From Burkholderia diffusa (GTDB lineage Bacteria > Pseudomonadota > Gammaproteobacteria > Burkholderiales > Burkholderiaceae): a stretch of 64,000 nt of DNA. Of this stretch, positions 53,797-62,704 are shown piece by piece; position 1 is the first letter of the stretch, and each line of letters opens with the position of its first letter. Location: the NCBI RefSeq assembly GCF_001718315.1, contig NZ_CP013362.1, forward strand, positions 3,224,001 to 3,288,000, given 5' to 3'. The position numbers and the translations under genes are program-made. A model generated the notes under the pieces. That model saw nothing but the letters and a program-made list of their open reading frames with translations, did no database searches and had not been told where the DNA came from.

Positions 53797-53829
53797 CGAA
53801 AAACCCCAAGAATCTTCCGATTCTTGGGG
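53797..53829 (-). terminator. Rho-independent terminator of tRNA-Phe
   Basis: On the minus strand CCCCAAGAATC and GATTCTTGGGG form an 11-bp stem over GGAA, followed by TTTTTCG. It begins 11 nt after the encoded CCA end. Confidence 0.95.
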
Positions 53830-53839
53830 TTGGAACTGC

Positions 53840-53915
53840 TGGTGGCCTGGGACGGAATCGAACCATCGACACGCGGATTTTCAATCCGCTGCTCTACCAA
53901 CTGAGCTACCGGGCC
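53840..53915 (-). tRNA. tRNA-Phe (anticodon GAA)
   Basis: Cloverleaf on the minus strand, 76 nt including an encoded CCA: D-arm GTAGCTCAGTTGGTAGAGC, anticodon stem GCGGA/TCCGC with loop TTGAAAA (anticodon GAA, Phe), T-arm GATGG-TTCGATT-CCGTC. The acceptor stem GGCCCGG/CCAGGCC has a C5-A68 mismatch, which is unusual; the expected partner would be G. A near-consensus promoter lies just upstream and a terminator just downstream, so the gene is a single-gene unit. Confidence 0.97.
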
Positions 53916-53929
53916 AACGAAGAAGAGAA

Positions 53930-53958
53930 ATTATATCCACCCATCTCCACTTGCGCAA
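53930..53958 (-). promoter_or_regulatory. Promoter of tRNA-Phe
   Basis: Minus strand -35 TTGCGC (53953-53958 as complement) and a perfect -10 TATAAT (53930-53935), spaced 17 nt, ending 14 nt before the mature tRNA. Confidence 0.85.
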
Positions 53959-53976
53959 GTATTTTCGCGAAATATT

Positions 53977-54678
53977 TTACGCGGCGCCTTCCGACGGTTT
54001 CTTGCCGAGCTCGACGCCGAGCTGCTTGAGCTTGCGATAGAGGTGCGTGCGCTCGAGGCCCGTCTTTTCCGCGACGCGCGTCATGCTGCCGTTCTCGCGC
54101 GCGAGGTGATATTCGAAGTACGCGCGCTCGAATGCGTCACGCGCTTCGCGCAACGGGATGTCGAACGGAATCGCGGCCGTCTGGCCCGCGAGGCCGAGTG
54201 CCGAGGCCATGTCGTCGCCGAGCGTCGGCAGCGCGGCCGCGGATGCGACCGCCGCCGGCCCCGATGCTTGCCCGATACCGGGTTTCGCCGCCGCGTTGAC
54301 GGACACCGGTGCCGCGCCGCGCGCGAGACCGTGCTCGACGGACTTCAGCAGCTTCTGCAGCGCGATCGGCTTCTCGAGGAAATCGAGCGCGCCGATCTTC
54401 GTCGCCTCGACGGCCGTGTCGATCGTTGCGTGCCCGGACATCATGATCACGGGCATCGTCAACAGGCCCTGCGCCGCCCATTCCTTGAGCAGCGTGACGC
54501 CGTCGGTATCGGGCATCCAGATATCGAGCAGCACGAGATCGGGCGCCTGATTCAGACGGTATTCCCGCGCGGCCTGCGCGTTCTCCGCCGCCTCGACGAC
54601 ATGTCCTTCATCGCTGAGGATCTCCGAGAGCAATTCCCGGATGCCCATTTCATCATCTACCACCAGGATGGTTGCCAT
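53977..54678 (-). CDS. NtrX-like response regulator lacking the AAA+ domain
   Basis: 233 aa. Receiver domain at the N-terminus (MATILVVDDEMGIRELLSEIL, phospho-acceptor D52 in LVLLDIWMPDTDG, Lys in FLEKPIALQKLLK), an Ala/Pro/Gly linker (about 125-165), then a Fis-type HTH (AYFEYHLARENGSMTRVAEKTGLERTHLYRKLKQLG, in part). NtrX proteins of alpha-proteobacteria have a central sigma-54-activating AAA+ domain of about 230 residues; here it is absent, so it should act as a DNA-binding regulator without sigma-54 activation. It follows ntrY with no gap, as its cognate partner. Confidence 0.9.
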   Translation of the reverse strand: MATILVVDDEMGIRELLSEILSDEGHVVEAAENAQAAREYRLNQAPDLVLLDIWMPDTDGVTLLKEWAAQGLLTMPVIMMSGHATIDTAVEATKIGALDFLEKPIALQKLLKSVEHGLARGAAPVSVNAAAKPGIGQASGPAAVASAAALPTLGDDMASALGLAGQTAAIPFDIPLREARDAFERAYFEYHLARENGSMTRVAEKTGLERTHLYRKLKQLGVELGKKPSEGAA

Positions 54679-57093
54679 TTACGCTGCCTTTGTCTGCACA
54701 CTTGCTTTTGTCTTTGCGGGAGCCGCCCCGCCCTGCGCGCCGGATTCGGCGCCTGGCGTATCGCTCGCCATCTGCAGGAACAGGATCGACACCTGCGCAC
54801 CCTCGACGGTCTCGCCGTGCATGCGATTGCGCAGATCGATCCGCGCCCCGTGCTCGTCGACGATTTTCTTGACCGTGGCCAGCCCAAGCCCCGTGCCCTT
54901 CGCTTTCGTCGTCACGTAAGGCTCGAACGCGCGGGTCAGGATGCGTGCCGGAAATCCGGGCCCGTTGTCGGACACGGTAAGACGTACCGCGACGCGCGTT
55001 TTCCCCTCGGCGTCAGGATCGCCATATTCTACTGTCTTGGTTTCGATCAACACACGCGGATGCGCGACTTCCGCGACCGAATCCTGCGCGTTCTGCAGCA
55101 GGTTGTGAATCACCTGGCGCAATTGCGTCGCGTCGCCGCGAATCACCGGCAGCGACGGCGCGAGTTCGGCGACGATCGCGCTCTTGCCTTCGCCCACTCC
55201 ATATAGCCCGAGCACCTCGCTCGCCAGTTCGTTCAACTGCAGATTCGCGAGGACCGCCGGCGGCGTGCGCGCATATTCGCGGAAGTCGTCGACCATCCGC
55301 TTCATCGCGGCCACCTGGTTGACGATCATCGTCGCGCCGCGCTTGAGTACGTCCGCATCGGGCGGTGCGAGCTTGTCGGACAGCTTCATCTGCAGCCGCT
55401 CGGCCGACAGCTGGATCGGTGTCAGCGGGTTCTTGATCTCGTGCGCGAGCCGCCGCGCGACCTCGCCCCATGCAACCGAACGCTGCGCGGAAATCACGTC
55501 GGAGATGTCGTCGAACACGACGACGTAGCCGGACGTCTGTGGATCGTCCGCCTCGCCCTCGACCGTCGACACGAGGCGCGTGCCGCGCACGAGCAAGGTC
55601 AGCGGATCGGCTTCGCCCGGCACCTCGATCGCAAACTGTTGCTGCCAGTGACCGCGATCGCCGCTGCCGCCGTCCGAAGCCGCTTCGCGATCGGCGAATG
55701 CCTTGCGCACCATCGCACCGAATTCCGCGACGACGCCGATCCGGTCGAGCGCCGTGCCGATCATCGAGCCGAACGGCTGCCGGAAGATCCGCTCGGCGCC
55801 GCGGTTGGCCGTCGTCAGCCGGAACTGACGGTCGAGCACGAACACGCCGGCCGTCAGATTCGCGAGGATGCTCTCGAGATACGTCTTCGAATGCTCAAGC
55901 GCGATCCGGTTCTTCTCGACCGCCTGCCGCGCCTCGGACAGCTGGCGCGTCATCGCATTGAACGACTGCGTGAGGAAGCCGAGCTCGTCGCGCGACTTGA
56001 TCTCGCGCTTCGGCGTGTAGTCGCCTTCCGTGATCTCCTTCGTGCCCTGCGCGAGCAGGAACAGCGGCCGCGCGAGCTGCTGGCCGAGCGCGAGCGCGAG
56101 CATCATCGCGATGAAGGTCGCGAGGAACAGCGCGAGCGTCAGCGTGCCGATGTACATCTTGCGCAGCCCCGTGCGACCGAGCGACTTCTCCTGATATTCA
56201 CGATACGCGCGCTGCACCGCGTCGGCGTTGTGCGCAAGCGTGGGCGGCACCGGCTGCGTGAGCTGCAGAAATCGCTCCGCAGGTTGCAGCAACGACGTCG
56301 TCGCATCGGGAATCGGCCGCACGACGCGCAGTCGCAGCGCGCCCTTCGCACCGTGCGCGCGCGGGTCGCCGTCGACCTCGCCCTCGATCGCCGCATACGC
56401 GCCGTGTTCGCGCGCCTGGCTCAGCATCAGCGGCGTCGGCAGGTCGTCCGGAATCAGCGCGGCGAAATTGCCCGATGCCTGCGCGACGATGTGCAGGTCG
56501 GGCGCCGCGCCGGAGCCGCCACGGCTCGGCTCGACGATCGTCGCGTCCTGCACGCCGAACTGGTCGCGCAGGCGCAAGAGCGTGAGTGTCGTGCCGTTCG
56601 TGTTCGCATCGACGCTCGCGAGCTGGTCCGACATCAGCCGCGCCTTCGTCTGCAGATCGGACAGCGACGCGTCGAGCATCCCGCGACCGAGATTCAGGCC
56701 GGCCGTCAGCGCGGTCTCGACGTTCACGTCGAACCACGACTCGATACTGCGCGACACGAACTGGTACGACACGATGTAGATGATCCCGCCCGGCACCACG
56801 CCGACGAGCGCGAAGAACACCGCGAGCTTCGCAAGCAGCCGCGTGCCGAACTTGCCCTTCCTCAGGCGCACGACGATCATCCCGATCAGCCCGAGCACCA
56901 CCAGCAGGAACACGAGCGCGACGATGATGTTCATCGCGTACAGCCACGAGTAGTAGCGGTCGAAGAACTCGGTGTTCGCGCTCGCGGCCGCGAGCAGCAC
57001 GAGCAGCAGCAGCGCCGTGAGCGCGACGGTCGAGACGATCACGCGAACGAGGAGGCTCTTCCCGCTGGCCGCGCGGCGCACTTTATTTAGCAC
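54679..57093 (-). CDS. ntrY: Sensor histidine kinase NtrY
   Basis: 804-aa membrane kinase: N-terminal hydrophobic helices (LVRVIVSTVALTALLLLVLLAAA, then IIVALVFLLVVLGLIGMIVV and AVFFALVGVVPGGIIYIVSY), a periplasmic segment, a further helix before a HAMP domain (about residues 340-390), a PAS domain (about 405-520), and a kinase core with LAHEIKNPLTPIQLSAERLQ (H-box) and ATP-binding boxes NAQD, DNGPGFP, GTGLGLATVKKIVDE. The last about 35 residues are an Ala/Gly/Lys-rich tail. Senses an unknown nitrogen- or envelope-related cue. Overlaps the DUF4390 gene by 11 nt. Confidence 0.93.
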   Translation of the reverse strand: MLNKVRRAASGKSLLVRVIVSTVALTALLLLVLLAAASANTEFFDRYYSWLYAMNIIVALVFLLVVLGLIGMIVVRLRKGKFGTRLLAKLAVFFALVGVVPGGIIYIVSYQFVSRSIESWFDVNVETALTAGLNLGRGMLDASLSDLQTKARLMSDQLASVDANTNGTTLTLLRLRDQFGVQDATIVEPSRGGSGAAPDLHIVAQASGNFAALIPDDLPTPLMLSQAREHGAYAAIEGEVDGDPRAHGAKGALRLRVVRPIPDATTSLLQPAERFLQLTQPVPPTLAHNADAVQRAYREYQEKSLGRTGLRKMYIGTLTLALFLATFIAMMLALALGQQLARPLFLLAQGTKEITEGDYTPKREIKSRDELGFLTQSFNAMTRQLSEARQAVEKNRIALEHSKTYLESILANLTAGVFVLDRQFRLTTANRGAERIFRQPFGSMIGTALDRIGVVAEFGAMVRKAFADREAASDGGSGDRGHWQQQFAIEVPGEADPLTLLVRGTRLVSTVEGEADDPQTSGYVVVFDDISDVISAQRSVAWGEVARRLAHEIKNPLTPIQLSAERLQMKLSDKLAPPDADVLKRGATMIVNQVAAMKRMVDDFREYARTPPAVLANLQLNELASEVLGLYGVGEGKSAIVAELAPSLPVIRGDATQLRQVIHNLLQNAQDSVAEVAHPRVLIETKTVEYGDPDAEGKTRVAVRLTVSDNGPGFPARILTRAFEPYVTTKAKGTGLGLATVKKIVDEHGARIDLRNRMHGETVEGAQVSILFLQMASDTPGAESGAQGGAAPAKTKASVQTKAA

Positions 57094-57673
57094 GTTCGGT
57101 CACCGTGAAAGTGAAGCGCTTCCAGTCCGACCCGAGCGTCCAGTCGCGGTTGTTCACCGCGTCGACCTGGAACGGCTTCGGCATCAGCGCCGTATCGAGC
57201 TGCATGCGCACCGAGGCGGTGTAGGTTTCGCCGGCGCGCACCTGGTTGCGGTCGATCACGTGCCACGACGTGATGTGCCGGACGACCGCGAGCGCGTCCT
57301 TCAGCGACGGGAAGCCGAGTTGCAGCCCGCCCGTCGACACGCGGTATTCGCGCGTGAGCGGCTGGAACGAGAGGCGCATCGTCTGCGACACCGACACCGG
57401 CTGCTCGTCGAACCAGTACCAGCGCGCGCGCGCCAGTTCGAAGTCGGTCGTGAAATAAAGCGGGATGCCCTTGTTGACGGCATCCTCGAGGTTCGGATTC
57501 AGCTCGAAATCGAAGCGGGCATCGAGGCTCCAGCCGCTTCCGTCGGCCTGCAGCGATGCGCGCTGCACGGCGATCGACTCGGCACGCGCCGACCGAACGA
57601 CAGTCAGGCACAGCGTCAACGCGACCAGCAGGACGGCCGCGAGCCGTAGTGGAAAAAGGTGTTTGATTGTCAC
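57083..57673 (-). CDS. DUF4390 domain-containing protein
   Basis: 196 aa with a signal peptide (LAAVLLVALTLCLTVVRSARA, residues about 11-31) and then a beta-rich domain with the family features FDFELNPNLEDAVNKGIPLYF, RLSFQPLTREYRVS and the end RFTFTVTERAK. Conserved immediately upstream of ntrY in beta-proteobacteria; function unknown, perhaps linked to the NtrY sensory domain. Overlaps both rsmB and ntrY by a few bases. Confidence 0.9.
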   Translation of the reverse strand: MTIKHLFPLRLAAVLLVALTLCLTVVRSARAESIAVQRASLQADGSGWSLDARFDFELNPNLEDAVNKGIPLYFTTDFELARARWYWFDEQPVSVSQTMRLSFQPLTREYRVSTGGLQLGFPSLKDALAVVRHITSWHVIDRNQVRAGETYTASVRMQLDTALMPKPFQVDAVNNRDWTLGSDWKRFTFTVTERAK

Positions 57674-59058
57674 CGTTTCTGAAACCGCGCGTAGAAAAAT
57701 CCGTCGTGATCGGTGTTCTGGTCGAGTGCGCCGGCCGCCCCGCCATGCGCGCCGCCCGGCAGCAGTTGGCCGGGCGCGTCCAATCGTACCGCATCTTCAC
57801 AGGCCGCTTCAAACCAGCGAGCCTGCAACTCACCTTCCTCGGGAAAGATCGAACAGGTCACGTAGAGCAGTTCGCCGCCCGGCTTCACGAGCGGCCACAA
57901 CGCCGTCAGGATGCGGCGCTGCTCGGCGACGAGCGCCGCGATGTCGGCTTCTCGGCGCAGCCAGCGAATGTCCGGATGACGACGCACGATGCCGGACGCC
58001 GAGCACGGCACGTCCGCCAGGATGCGATCGAACGGACGGCCGTCGTACCACGCGCCCGGCGCACCCGCGTCGCCGACGCGCACGTCCGCCTGGAGCGATA
58101 GGCGCGCGAGGTTCTCGCCGATGCGCGCCGCGCGGGTCGCGTCGCTTTCGAGTGCAACGACTTCGGCGTCGGCCAGTTCGAGGATATGCCCGGTCTTGCC
58201 GCCCGGTGCCGCGCACGCGTCGAGCACGCGCATGCCGTCGCTCGCACCGAGCCATTCGGCCGCGAGCTGCGCACCGGCATCCTGTACGGACACGACGCCA
58301 TCGGCGAAGCCCGGAATGCGGTCGACTGGAAGTGCCGATGCGAGCCGCACCGCATGGCGGCCGATCGCGGTCGCGTCGATTCCGCTCGCGCGCAGCGTGT
58401 CGAGATACGCGTCGACGGTCGCGCGGCGCGCGTTCACGCGCAGCGTCAGTGGCCCCTGGTGCTCGCCGGCTGCAAGAATCGCCTGCCAGGCGTCCGGCCA
58501 CGCACGCTTCACCGCATCGACCCACCAGGTGCGGTAATTCCAGCGTGCGACGGGATCGTTCTGCATCGCCGCGACGAGCGAGTGGCGCTCACGCTGGAAA
58601 CGCCGCAGCACGGCGTTGACCAGCCCCTTCGCGAACGCAAATTCGCGCCGCGCGCCGATCACGGTCACTGCCTGATCGACGATCGTGAATGCCGGATATG
58701 CAGCCGCCTCCTCCGGATCGAGCAGCAGCGCGAGCGCACCAGCGAGCACCGCATGCACATGCGCGGGCGGCGCCTTGCTGACGAGCCGGCCGATCAGCCA
58801 GTCCGCACTACCGAGACGACGCATCGTCCGGTAAGCGACGTCCTGCGTCGCGCCGCGCGCCAGCGCCTGCGTGCCAGCCGGCATCTGCGCGAACACCGCG
58901 GCAAGCGCGGCCGGCAGCGCGGTGCCGCGCCGCACCGCATCGACGGCCTGCCCGGCCGCGTCGAGCGCGAAGCCCAGCGAATCAGGCGCGAGATGCAGCG
59001 CGGACAGGCGCGCGGCGCGGCCGGAGGAAGACTGAGCGGAGGAGCGGGTTCGTGTCAT
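57670..59058 (-). CDS. rsmB: 16S rRNA (cytosine967-C5) methyltransferase RsmB
   Basis: NusB-like N-terminal RNA-binding domain followed by the methyltransferase domain. SAM motif RVLDACAAPGGKTGHILEL, PC motif DVPCSASGIVRRHPDIRW, catalytic Cys in LYVTCSIFPEEGE. 462 aa, slightly longer than in E. coli (429) from an Arg/Ser N-terminal stretch. No clear ribosome binding site precedes the ATG; a start a little further in is possible. First gene of the rsmB-DUF4390-ntrY-ntrX chain. Confidence 0.94.
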   Translation of the reverse strand: MTRTRSSAQSSSGRAARLSALHLAPDSLGFALDAAGQAVDAVRRGTALPAALAAVFAQMPAGTQALARGATQDVAYRTMRRLGSADWLIGRLVSKAPPAHVHAVLAGALALLLDPEEAAAYPAFTIVDQAVTVIGARREFAFAKGLVNAVLRRFQRERHSLVAAMQNDPVARWNYRTWWVDAVKRAWPDAWQAILAAGEHQGPLTLRVNARRATVDAYLDTLRASGIDATAIGRHAVRLASALPVDRIPGFADGVVSVQDAGAQLAAEWLGASDGMRVLDACAAPGGKTGHILELADAEVVALESDATRAARIGENLARLSLQADVRVGDAGAPGAWYDGRPFDRILADVPCSASGIVRRHPDIRWLRREADIAALVAEQRRILTALWPLVKPGGELLYVTCSIFPEEGELQARWFEAACEDAVRLDAPGQLLPGGAHGGAAGALDQNTDHDGFFYARFQKR

Positions 59059-59174
59059 CGGAGCAAATTCGGCAAACGGCGCCGCGAGCGGCGGGAACCC
59101 TGCAGCCGCGTGGCCGCCGCGATTCCAAACCGCGCATTGTAGCGTGAGGTCATGCGACCCCTTTACGGGGCGCG

Positions 59175-59215
59175 CAAATGAAACACCCCGCAGCGCGGGG
59201 CATGCGGGGTGATGT
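59175..59215 (-). terminator. Terminator of htpX
   Basis: On the minus strand CACCCCGC pairs with GCGGGGTG over a 12-nt GC-rich loop (inner alternative CCCCGC/GCGGGG also possible), then TTTCATTT. It lies between htpX and rsmB. Confidence 0.75.
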
Positions 59216-59235
59216 GTCGAGTGCGACGCGACTTC

Positions 59236-60093
59236 TTAGTCGAAGCGGCCGGTGCGCGCCATCTCCATCAGGCGCGCGATGCGCTCCTCGGTCGCCGGGT
59301 GCGTGGAGAACAGATTCTGCAGACCGCCGCCGTGAAGCGGGTTCATGATCATCATCTGCGCGGTGGCCGGATGCGCTTCGGCCGCCTGGAACGGGATGCC
59401 GGCCGCATAGCGATGGATCTTGTCGAGCGCGGTGGCAAGCGACTGCGGATCGCCGGAGATCTGCGCGCCGCCGCGGTCGGCCTCGAACTCACGCGCCCGC
59501 GAGATCGCCATCTGGATCAGCGCGCCGGCGATCGGTGCGAGCAGCGCGACCGCAATCCCCGCGATCGGGTTGGCCGGACGGCCGTTTTCGTCGCGGCCGC
59601 CGAAGAACATCGCGAAGTTGGCCAACGCCGAAATCGCGCCCGCCATCGTCGCGGTGATCGTCGAGATCAGGATGTCGCGATGCTTGACGTGCGCGAGCTC
59701 ATGCGCCATCACGCCGCGCATCTCGCGCTCGGACAGCACACGCAGGATGCCCGTCGTCGCGGCGACTGCCGCATGCTCGGGATTGCGACCCGTGGCGAAC
59801 GCGTTCGGCGCGTCCTCATTGATCAGGTAGACGCGCGGCATCGGCAGGTTCGCGCGCGTAGCGAGTTCGCGCACCATCCGGTAGAACTGCGGCGCCGTGT
59901 TCTCGTCGACTTCCTGCGCGTTGTACATGCGCAGCACCATCTTGTCGGAGAACCAGTACGAGAAGAAATTCATGCCGAGCGCGAACAGCAGCGCGATTGT
60001 CATGCCGCGCGAGCCGCCGATCATGCCGCCGATCACGATGAACAGGGCCGTGATCGCGGCCATCAGCATCGCCGTTTTGACCCAATTGAACAT
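59236..60093 (-). CDS. htpX: Protease HtpX
   Basis: Membrane-bound M48 zinc metalloprotease in quality control of membrane proteins. The intact HExxH is in [12 protein letters not shown], and the third ligand Glu in [15 protein letters not shown]. Four hydrophobic segments, 285 aa. The ATG giving [15 protein letters not shown] follows AAGGAG on the minus strand; a GTG two codons earlier is less likely. Contrast with the degenerate M48-like protein elsewhere in this window. Confidence 0.95.
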   Translation of the reverse strand: MFNWVKTAMLMAAITALFIVIGGMIGGSRGMTIALLFALGMNFFSYWFSDKMVLRMYNAQEVDENTAPQFYRMVRELATRANLPMPRVYLINEDAPNAFATGRNPEHAAVAATTGILRVLSEREMRGVMAHELAHVKHRDILISTITATMAGAISALANFAMFFGGRDENGRPANPIAGIAVALLAPIAGALIQMAISRAREFEADRGGAQISGDPQSLATALDKIHRYAAGIPFQAAEAHPATAQMMIMNPLHGGGLQNLFSTHPATEERIARLMEMARTGRFD

Positions 60094-60193
60094 ACCCACT
60101 CCTTATCCGTCAGGGGACCCGCCGCACATCACGGTGCACGACGCAAAATTGTAAGCGATTTGTTAGATAAGGTCTTGCCGGAAAAATTCAATT

Positions 60194-60835
60194 TCAGCGT
60201 TGCGTCGCCGCGAGCCGCAGCCCGAGGCCGACGAAAGCGCTGCCCACCGTGCGGTCAAGCCACTTCCTGACGCCCGGCTTGCCGGAAAAGCGCTGCGTGA
60301 CGCTGCCCGCGACCCACGCGACGATGAACGTCCAGACCGTGCTCATCACGACGAACACCGAACCAAGAGCCAGGAACGCCAGCGCCTTGTGCGGGCTGTC
60401 GGCCGACACGAACTGCGGGAAGAACGACACGAAGAACAGCACGACCTTCGGGTTCAGCACGTTGGTCCAGAAGCCCTGCATGAACAACTGGCGCAACGGC
60501 TTCGCGGCCGTGACCCGCGCCGCCTCGGCGCCTGCCGGCGCGGCGGCCTGCTTCGCGAGAATCATGCGCACGCCGAGGTAGGTCAGGTAAGCGGCGCCGA
60601 CCAGCTTGATCACCGTAAACGCGGCGGCCGACGCAGCGAGCAGCGCGGTCAGGCCGAACGCGCACGCAAGCGTGTGCACGCAGCCGCCGGCGGAGATACC
60701 AAGCGCGGACATCAGCCCCGCGCCACGGCCCTGCGCGACGCTGCGACCGACGATATATGCCGTATCGGGGCCGGGCGTGACATTCAGCAGGAAAACCGCG
60801 AGCACGAAGAAGCCTAAATGGGTGATGCCAAGCAT
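60194..60835 (-). CDS. LysE-family amino-acid exporter
   Basis: 213-aa transporter of the LysE/RhtB family with five to six helices. Family opening HLGFFVLAVFLLNVTPGPDTAYIVGRS, then AYLTYLGVRMI and FFVSFFPQFV. GAGG lies just before the ATG. RhtB-type members export threonine, homoserine or leucine; the actual substrate is not identifiable. Confidence 0.92.
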   Translation of the reverse strand: MLGITHLGFFVLAVFLLNVTPGPDTAYIVGRSVAQGRGAGLMSALGISAGGCVHTLACAFGLTALLAASAAAFTVIKLVGAAYLTYLGVRMILAKQAAAPAGAEAARVTAAKPLRQLFMQGFWTNVLNPKVVLFFVSFFPQFVSADSPHKALAFLALGSVFVVMSTVWTFIVAWVAGSVTQRFSGKPGVRKWLDRTVGSAFVGLGLRLAATQR

Positions 60836-60945
60836 GAGAACCTCGAAACCGGAAAGCGCAGGGAAATTCTACGCGCGCCTGCCGCGCCGCGCGACTCGGC
60901 CATCCGGTCGATTGCGCACGACCGGCATGTCGGGTCGAATGGCGC

Positions 60946-61938
60946 TCAAGACCCGTCGGGCAACGCGAAGCGCTGGCCTGCGGCGAGGGGCGAGCCGGCC
61001 AGGAATTCGCGCGCGGGCAGCCGCTTGCCGCCCGGCTTCTGCAGTTGCGTGACGCGCAGCGCGCCGCTGCCGCATGCGACGACCACGCCTTCCGGCGCAG
61101 CGTCGACGATCGTGCCGGGCGCCGTGTCGACAAGCGCACCGCGCGCCGCCACCGGCTCAGCCGCCCACAGCTTGATTGCCGCGCCGTCGAGCATCGCGAC
61201 ACCGCCCGGGAACGGGTCGAACGCACGTACCTGGCGCGCGAGCACGTCGGCCGGCTTGCGCCAGTCGAGCACCGCCTCTTGCTTGCCGATCTTTTCCGCA
61301 TAGGTCACACCGTCGGCCGGCTGCGGAGTGGCAGGCAGCGCGCCGTCGCGCTCGAGCCGCGCCAGCGCGTCGACGATCAGCCGCGCGCCGTCGGCGGCCA
61401 GGCGGTCGTGAAGCGTCGCGGTCGTATCGTCGGGTGCAATCGCGACGCGCGCTTCCTCGATCATCGCGCCGGTGTCGAGGCCGACGTCCATCTGCATCAG
61501 CGTGACGCCCGTCTCGGCGTCACCGGCCTCGATCGCGCGATGGATCGGCGCGGCGCCGCGCCAGCGCGGCAGCAGCGATGCGTGGATGTTGATGCAGCCC
61601 GCACGCGGAATGTCGAGCACCTCCTGCGGCAGCAGCAGGCCGTATGCGGCGACCACCATCACGTCGTGCGGTGTCGTGCGCAGCAGTTCGATCGCGTCGG
61701 CCGCCTCCTGCGGGTACTTGCCCGCGCGGCGCAGCGACGTCGGCTGCGCGACGGGCATTCCGTGCTCGACGGCATAGCGCTTCACGGCGCTCGCCTGCAG
61801 CTTCATCCCGCGCCCGGCGGGGCGGTCGGGCTGGGTCAGCACGAGCGGCACCGGAAAACCGGCCTCGTGAATCGCGGCGAGTGCGGCCGCGGCGAATTCC
61901 GGCGTGCCGGCAAAAATCACGCGCAACGTATGGGTCAT
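60946..61938 (-). CDS. fmt: Methionyl-tRNA formyltransferase Fmt
   Basis: Formylates initiator Met-tRNA using 10-formyl-tetrahydrofolate. N-terminus [16 protein letters not shown], the catalytic region [20 protein letters not shown] with the conserved Asn, His and the following Asp (VGLDTGAM), and the OB-fold C-terminal domain. 330 aa. The start [11 protein letters not shown] is used. It lies 34 nt downstream of def, the usual def-fmt operon. Confidence 0.95.
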   Translation of the reverse strand: MTHTLRVIFAGTPEFAAAALAAIHEAGFPVPLVLTQPDRPAGRGMKLQASAVKRYAVEHGMPVAQPTSLRRAGKYPQEAADAIELLRTTPHDVMVVAAYGLLLPQEVLDIPRAGCINIHASLLPRWRGAAPIHRAIEAGDAETGVTLMQMDVGLDTGAMIEEARVAIAPDDTTATLHDRLAADGARLIVDALARLERDGALPATPQPADGVTYAEKIGKQEAVLDWRKPADVLARQVRAFDPFPGGVAMLDGAAIKLWAAEPVAARGALVDTAPGTIVDAAPEGVVVACGSGALRVTQLQKPGGKRLPAREFLAGSPLAAGQRFALPDGS

Positions 61939-61972
61939 GACAGCGTTCGGGATCGGGCTGGGCACACGCGCG

Positions 61973-62476
61973 TCACATCGCGCGTTCGAGTTTCTTCATC
62001 TTCGTCTTGATACGGGTCTGCTTCAGCGGCGACAGGTATTCGACGAACACGCGCCCCATCAGGTGATCCATCTCGTGCTGCACGCATACGGCCAGGAGCC
62101 CCTCGCAGTCGAGCTCGAAGGTTTCGCCCTGCTCGTTGAGCGCGCGCACACGCACGTGGTCGGGACGCTCGACTTCATCGTAGATCCCGGGCACCGACAG
62201 GCACCCCTCCTCGTACACCTGTTTCACGTCGCTCGACCAGATGATCTCGGGGTTGATGAACGCGCGCAGTTCGTTCTTCTCCTCGGAGACGTCGATCACG
62301 ATCACGCGCTCGTGTACGTCTACCTGCGTCGCCGCGAGGCCGATGCCCGGCGCGGCGTACATGGTTTCGGCCATGTCGGCGACGAGCTTGCGGATTCGGT
62401 CGTCGACCTTGTCGACGGGCTTGGCGACCTTGTGCAGCCGCTTGTCGGGGTAATGAAGAATGTTCAGCAAAGCCAT
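61973..62476 (-). CDS. def: Peptide deformylase
   Basis: Fe(II)/zinc enzyme that removes the N-formyl group from nascent proteins. The three deformylase motifs are intact: [17 protein letters not shown] (metal Cys) and QHEMDHLMG (two metal His and catalytic Glu). 167 aa from [16 protein letters not shown]; the longer upstream reading is shadow. Divergent from dprA. Confidence 0.96.
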   Translation of the reverse strand: MALLNILHYPDKRLHKVAKPVDKVDDRIRKLVADMAETMYAAPGIGLAATQVDVHERVIVIDVSEEKNELRAFINPEIIWSSDVKQVYEEGCLSVPGIYDEVERPDHVRVRALNEQGETFELDCEGLLAVCVQHEMDHLMGRVFVEYLSPLKQTRIKTKMKKLERAM

Positions 62477-62704
62477 GGTGTTCGGTATTCGGTGGAGCGA
62501 CGCGCCGCATCGGCCATCCGGCCGGCTGGCGCCGCCGCCGGGATGCAATGAAGATGAGGCGGACGCGCGGTATGTCAACGCCGCGAGTCTGCCTCCTGCA
62601 ATTGGCCGACGCTCGTGCGCGCGGCCCTGTCGAGTATTTCGGATGATGAAAATTTTATCATGGCGCCACGCTGTCCGCTGGCCGCCGCATTCGAGGGGAA
62701 CCTC

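Noticed and set aside
52680-53840. Possible preQ1 riboswitch ahead of queC
   Set aside because: No recognisable preQ1 aptamer core was found by eye near the queC start.
53753-54040. Plus-strand ORF with WPGTESNHRHADFQSAALP
   Set aside because: This is the well-known false protein translated from the antisense of tRNA-Phe; the tRNA explains the sequence.
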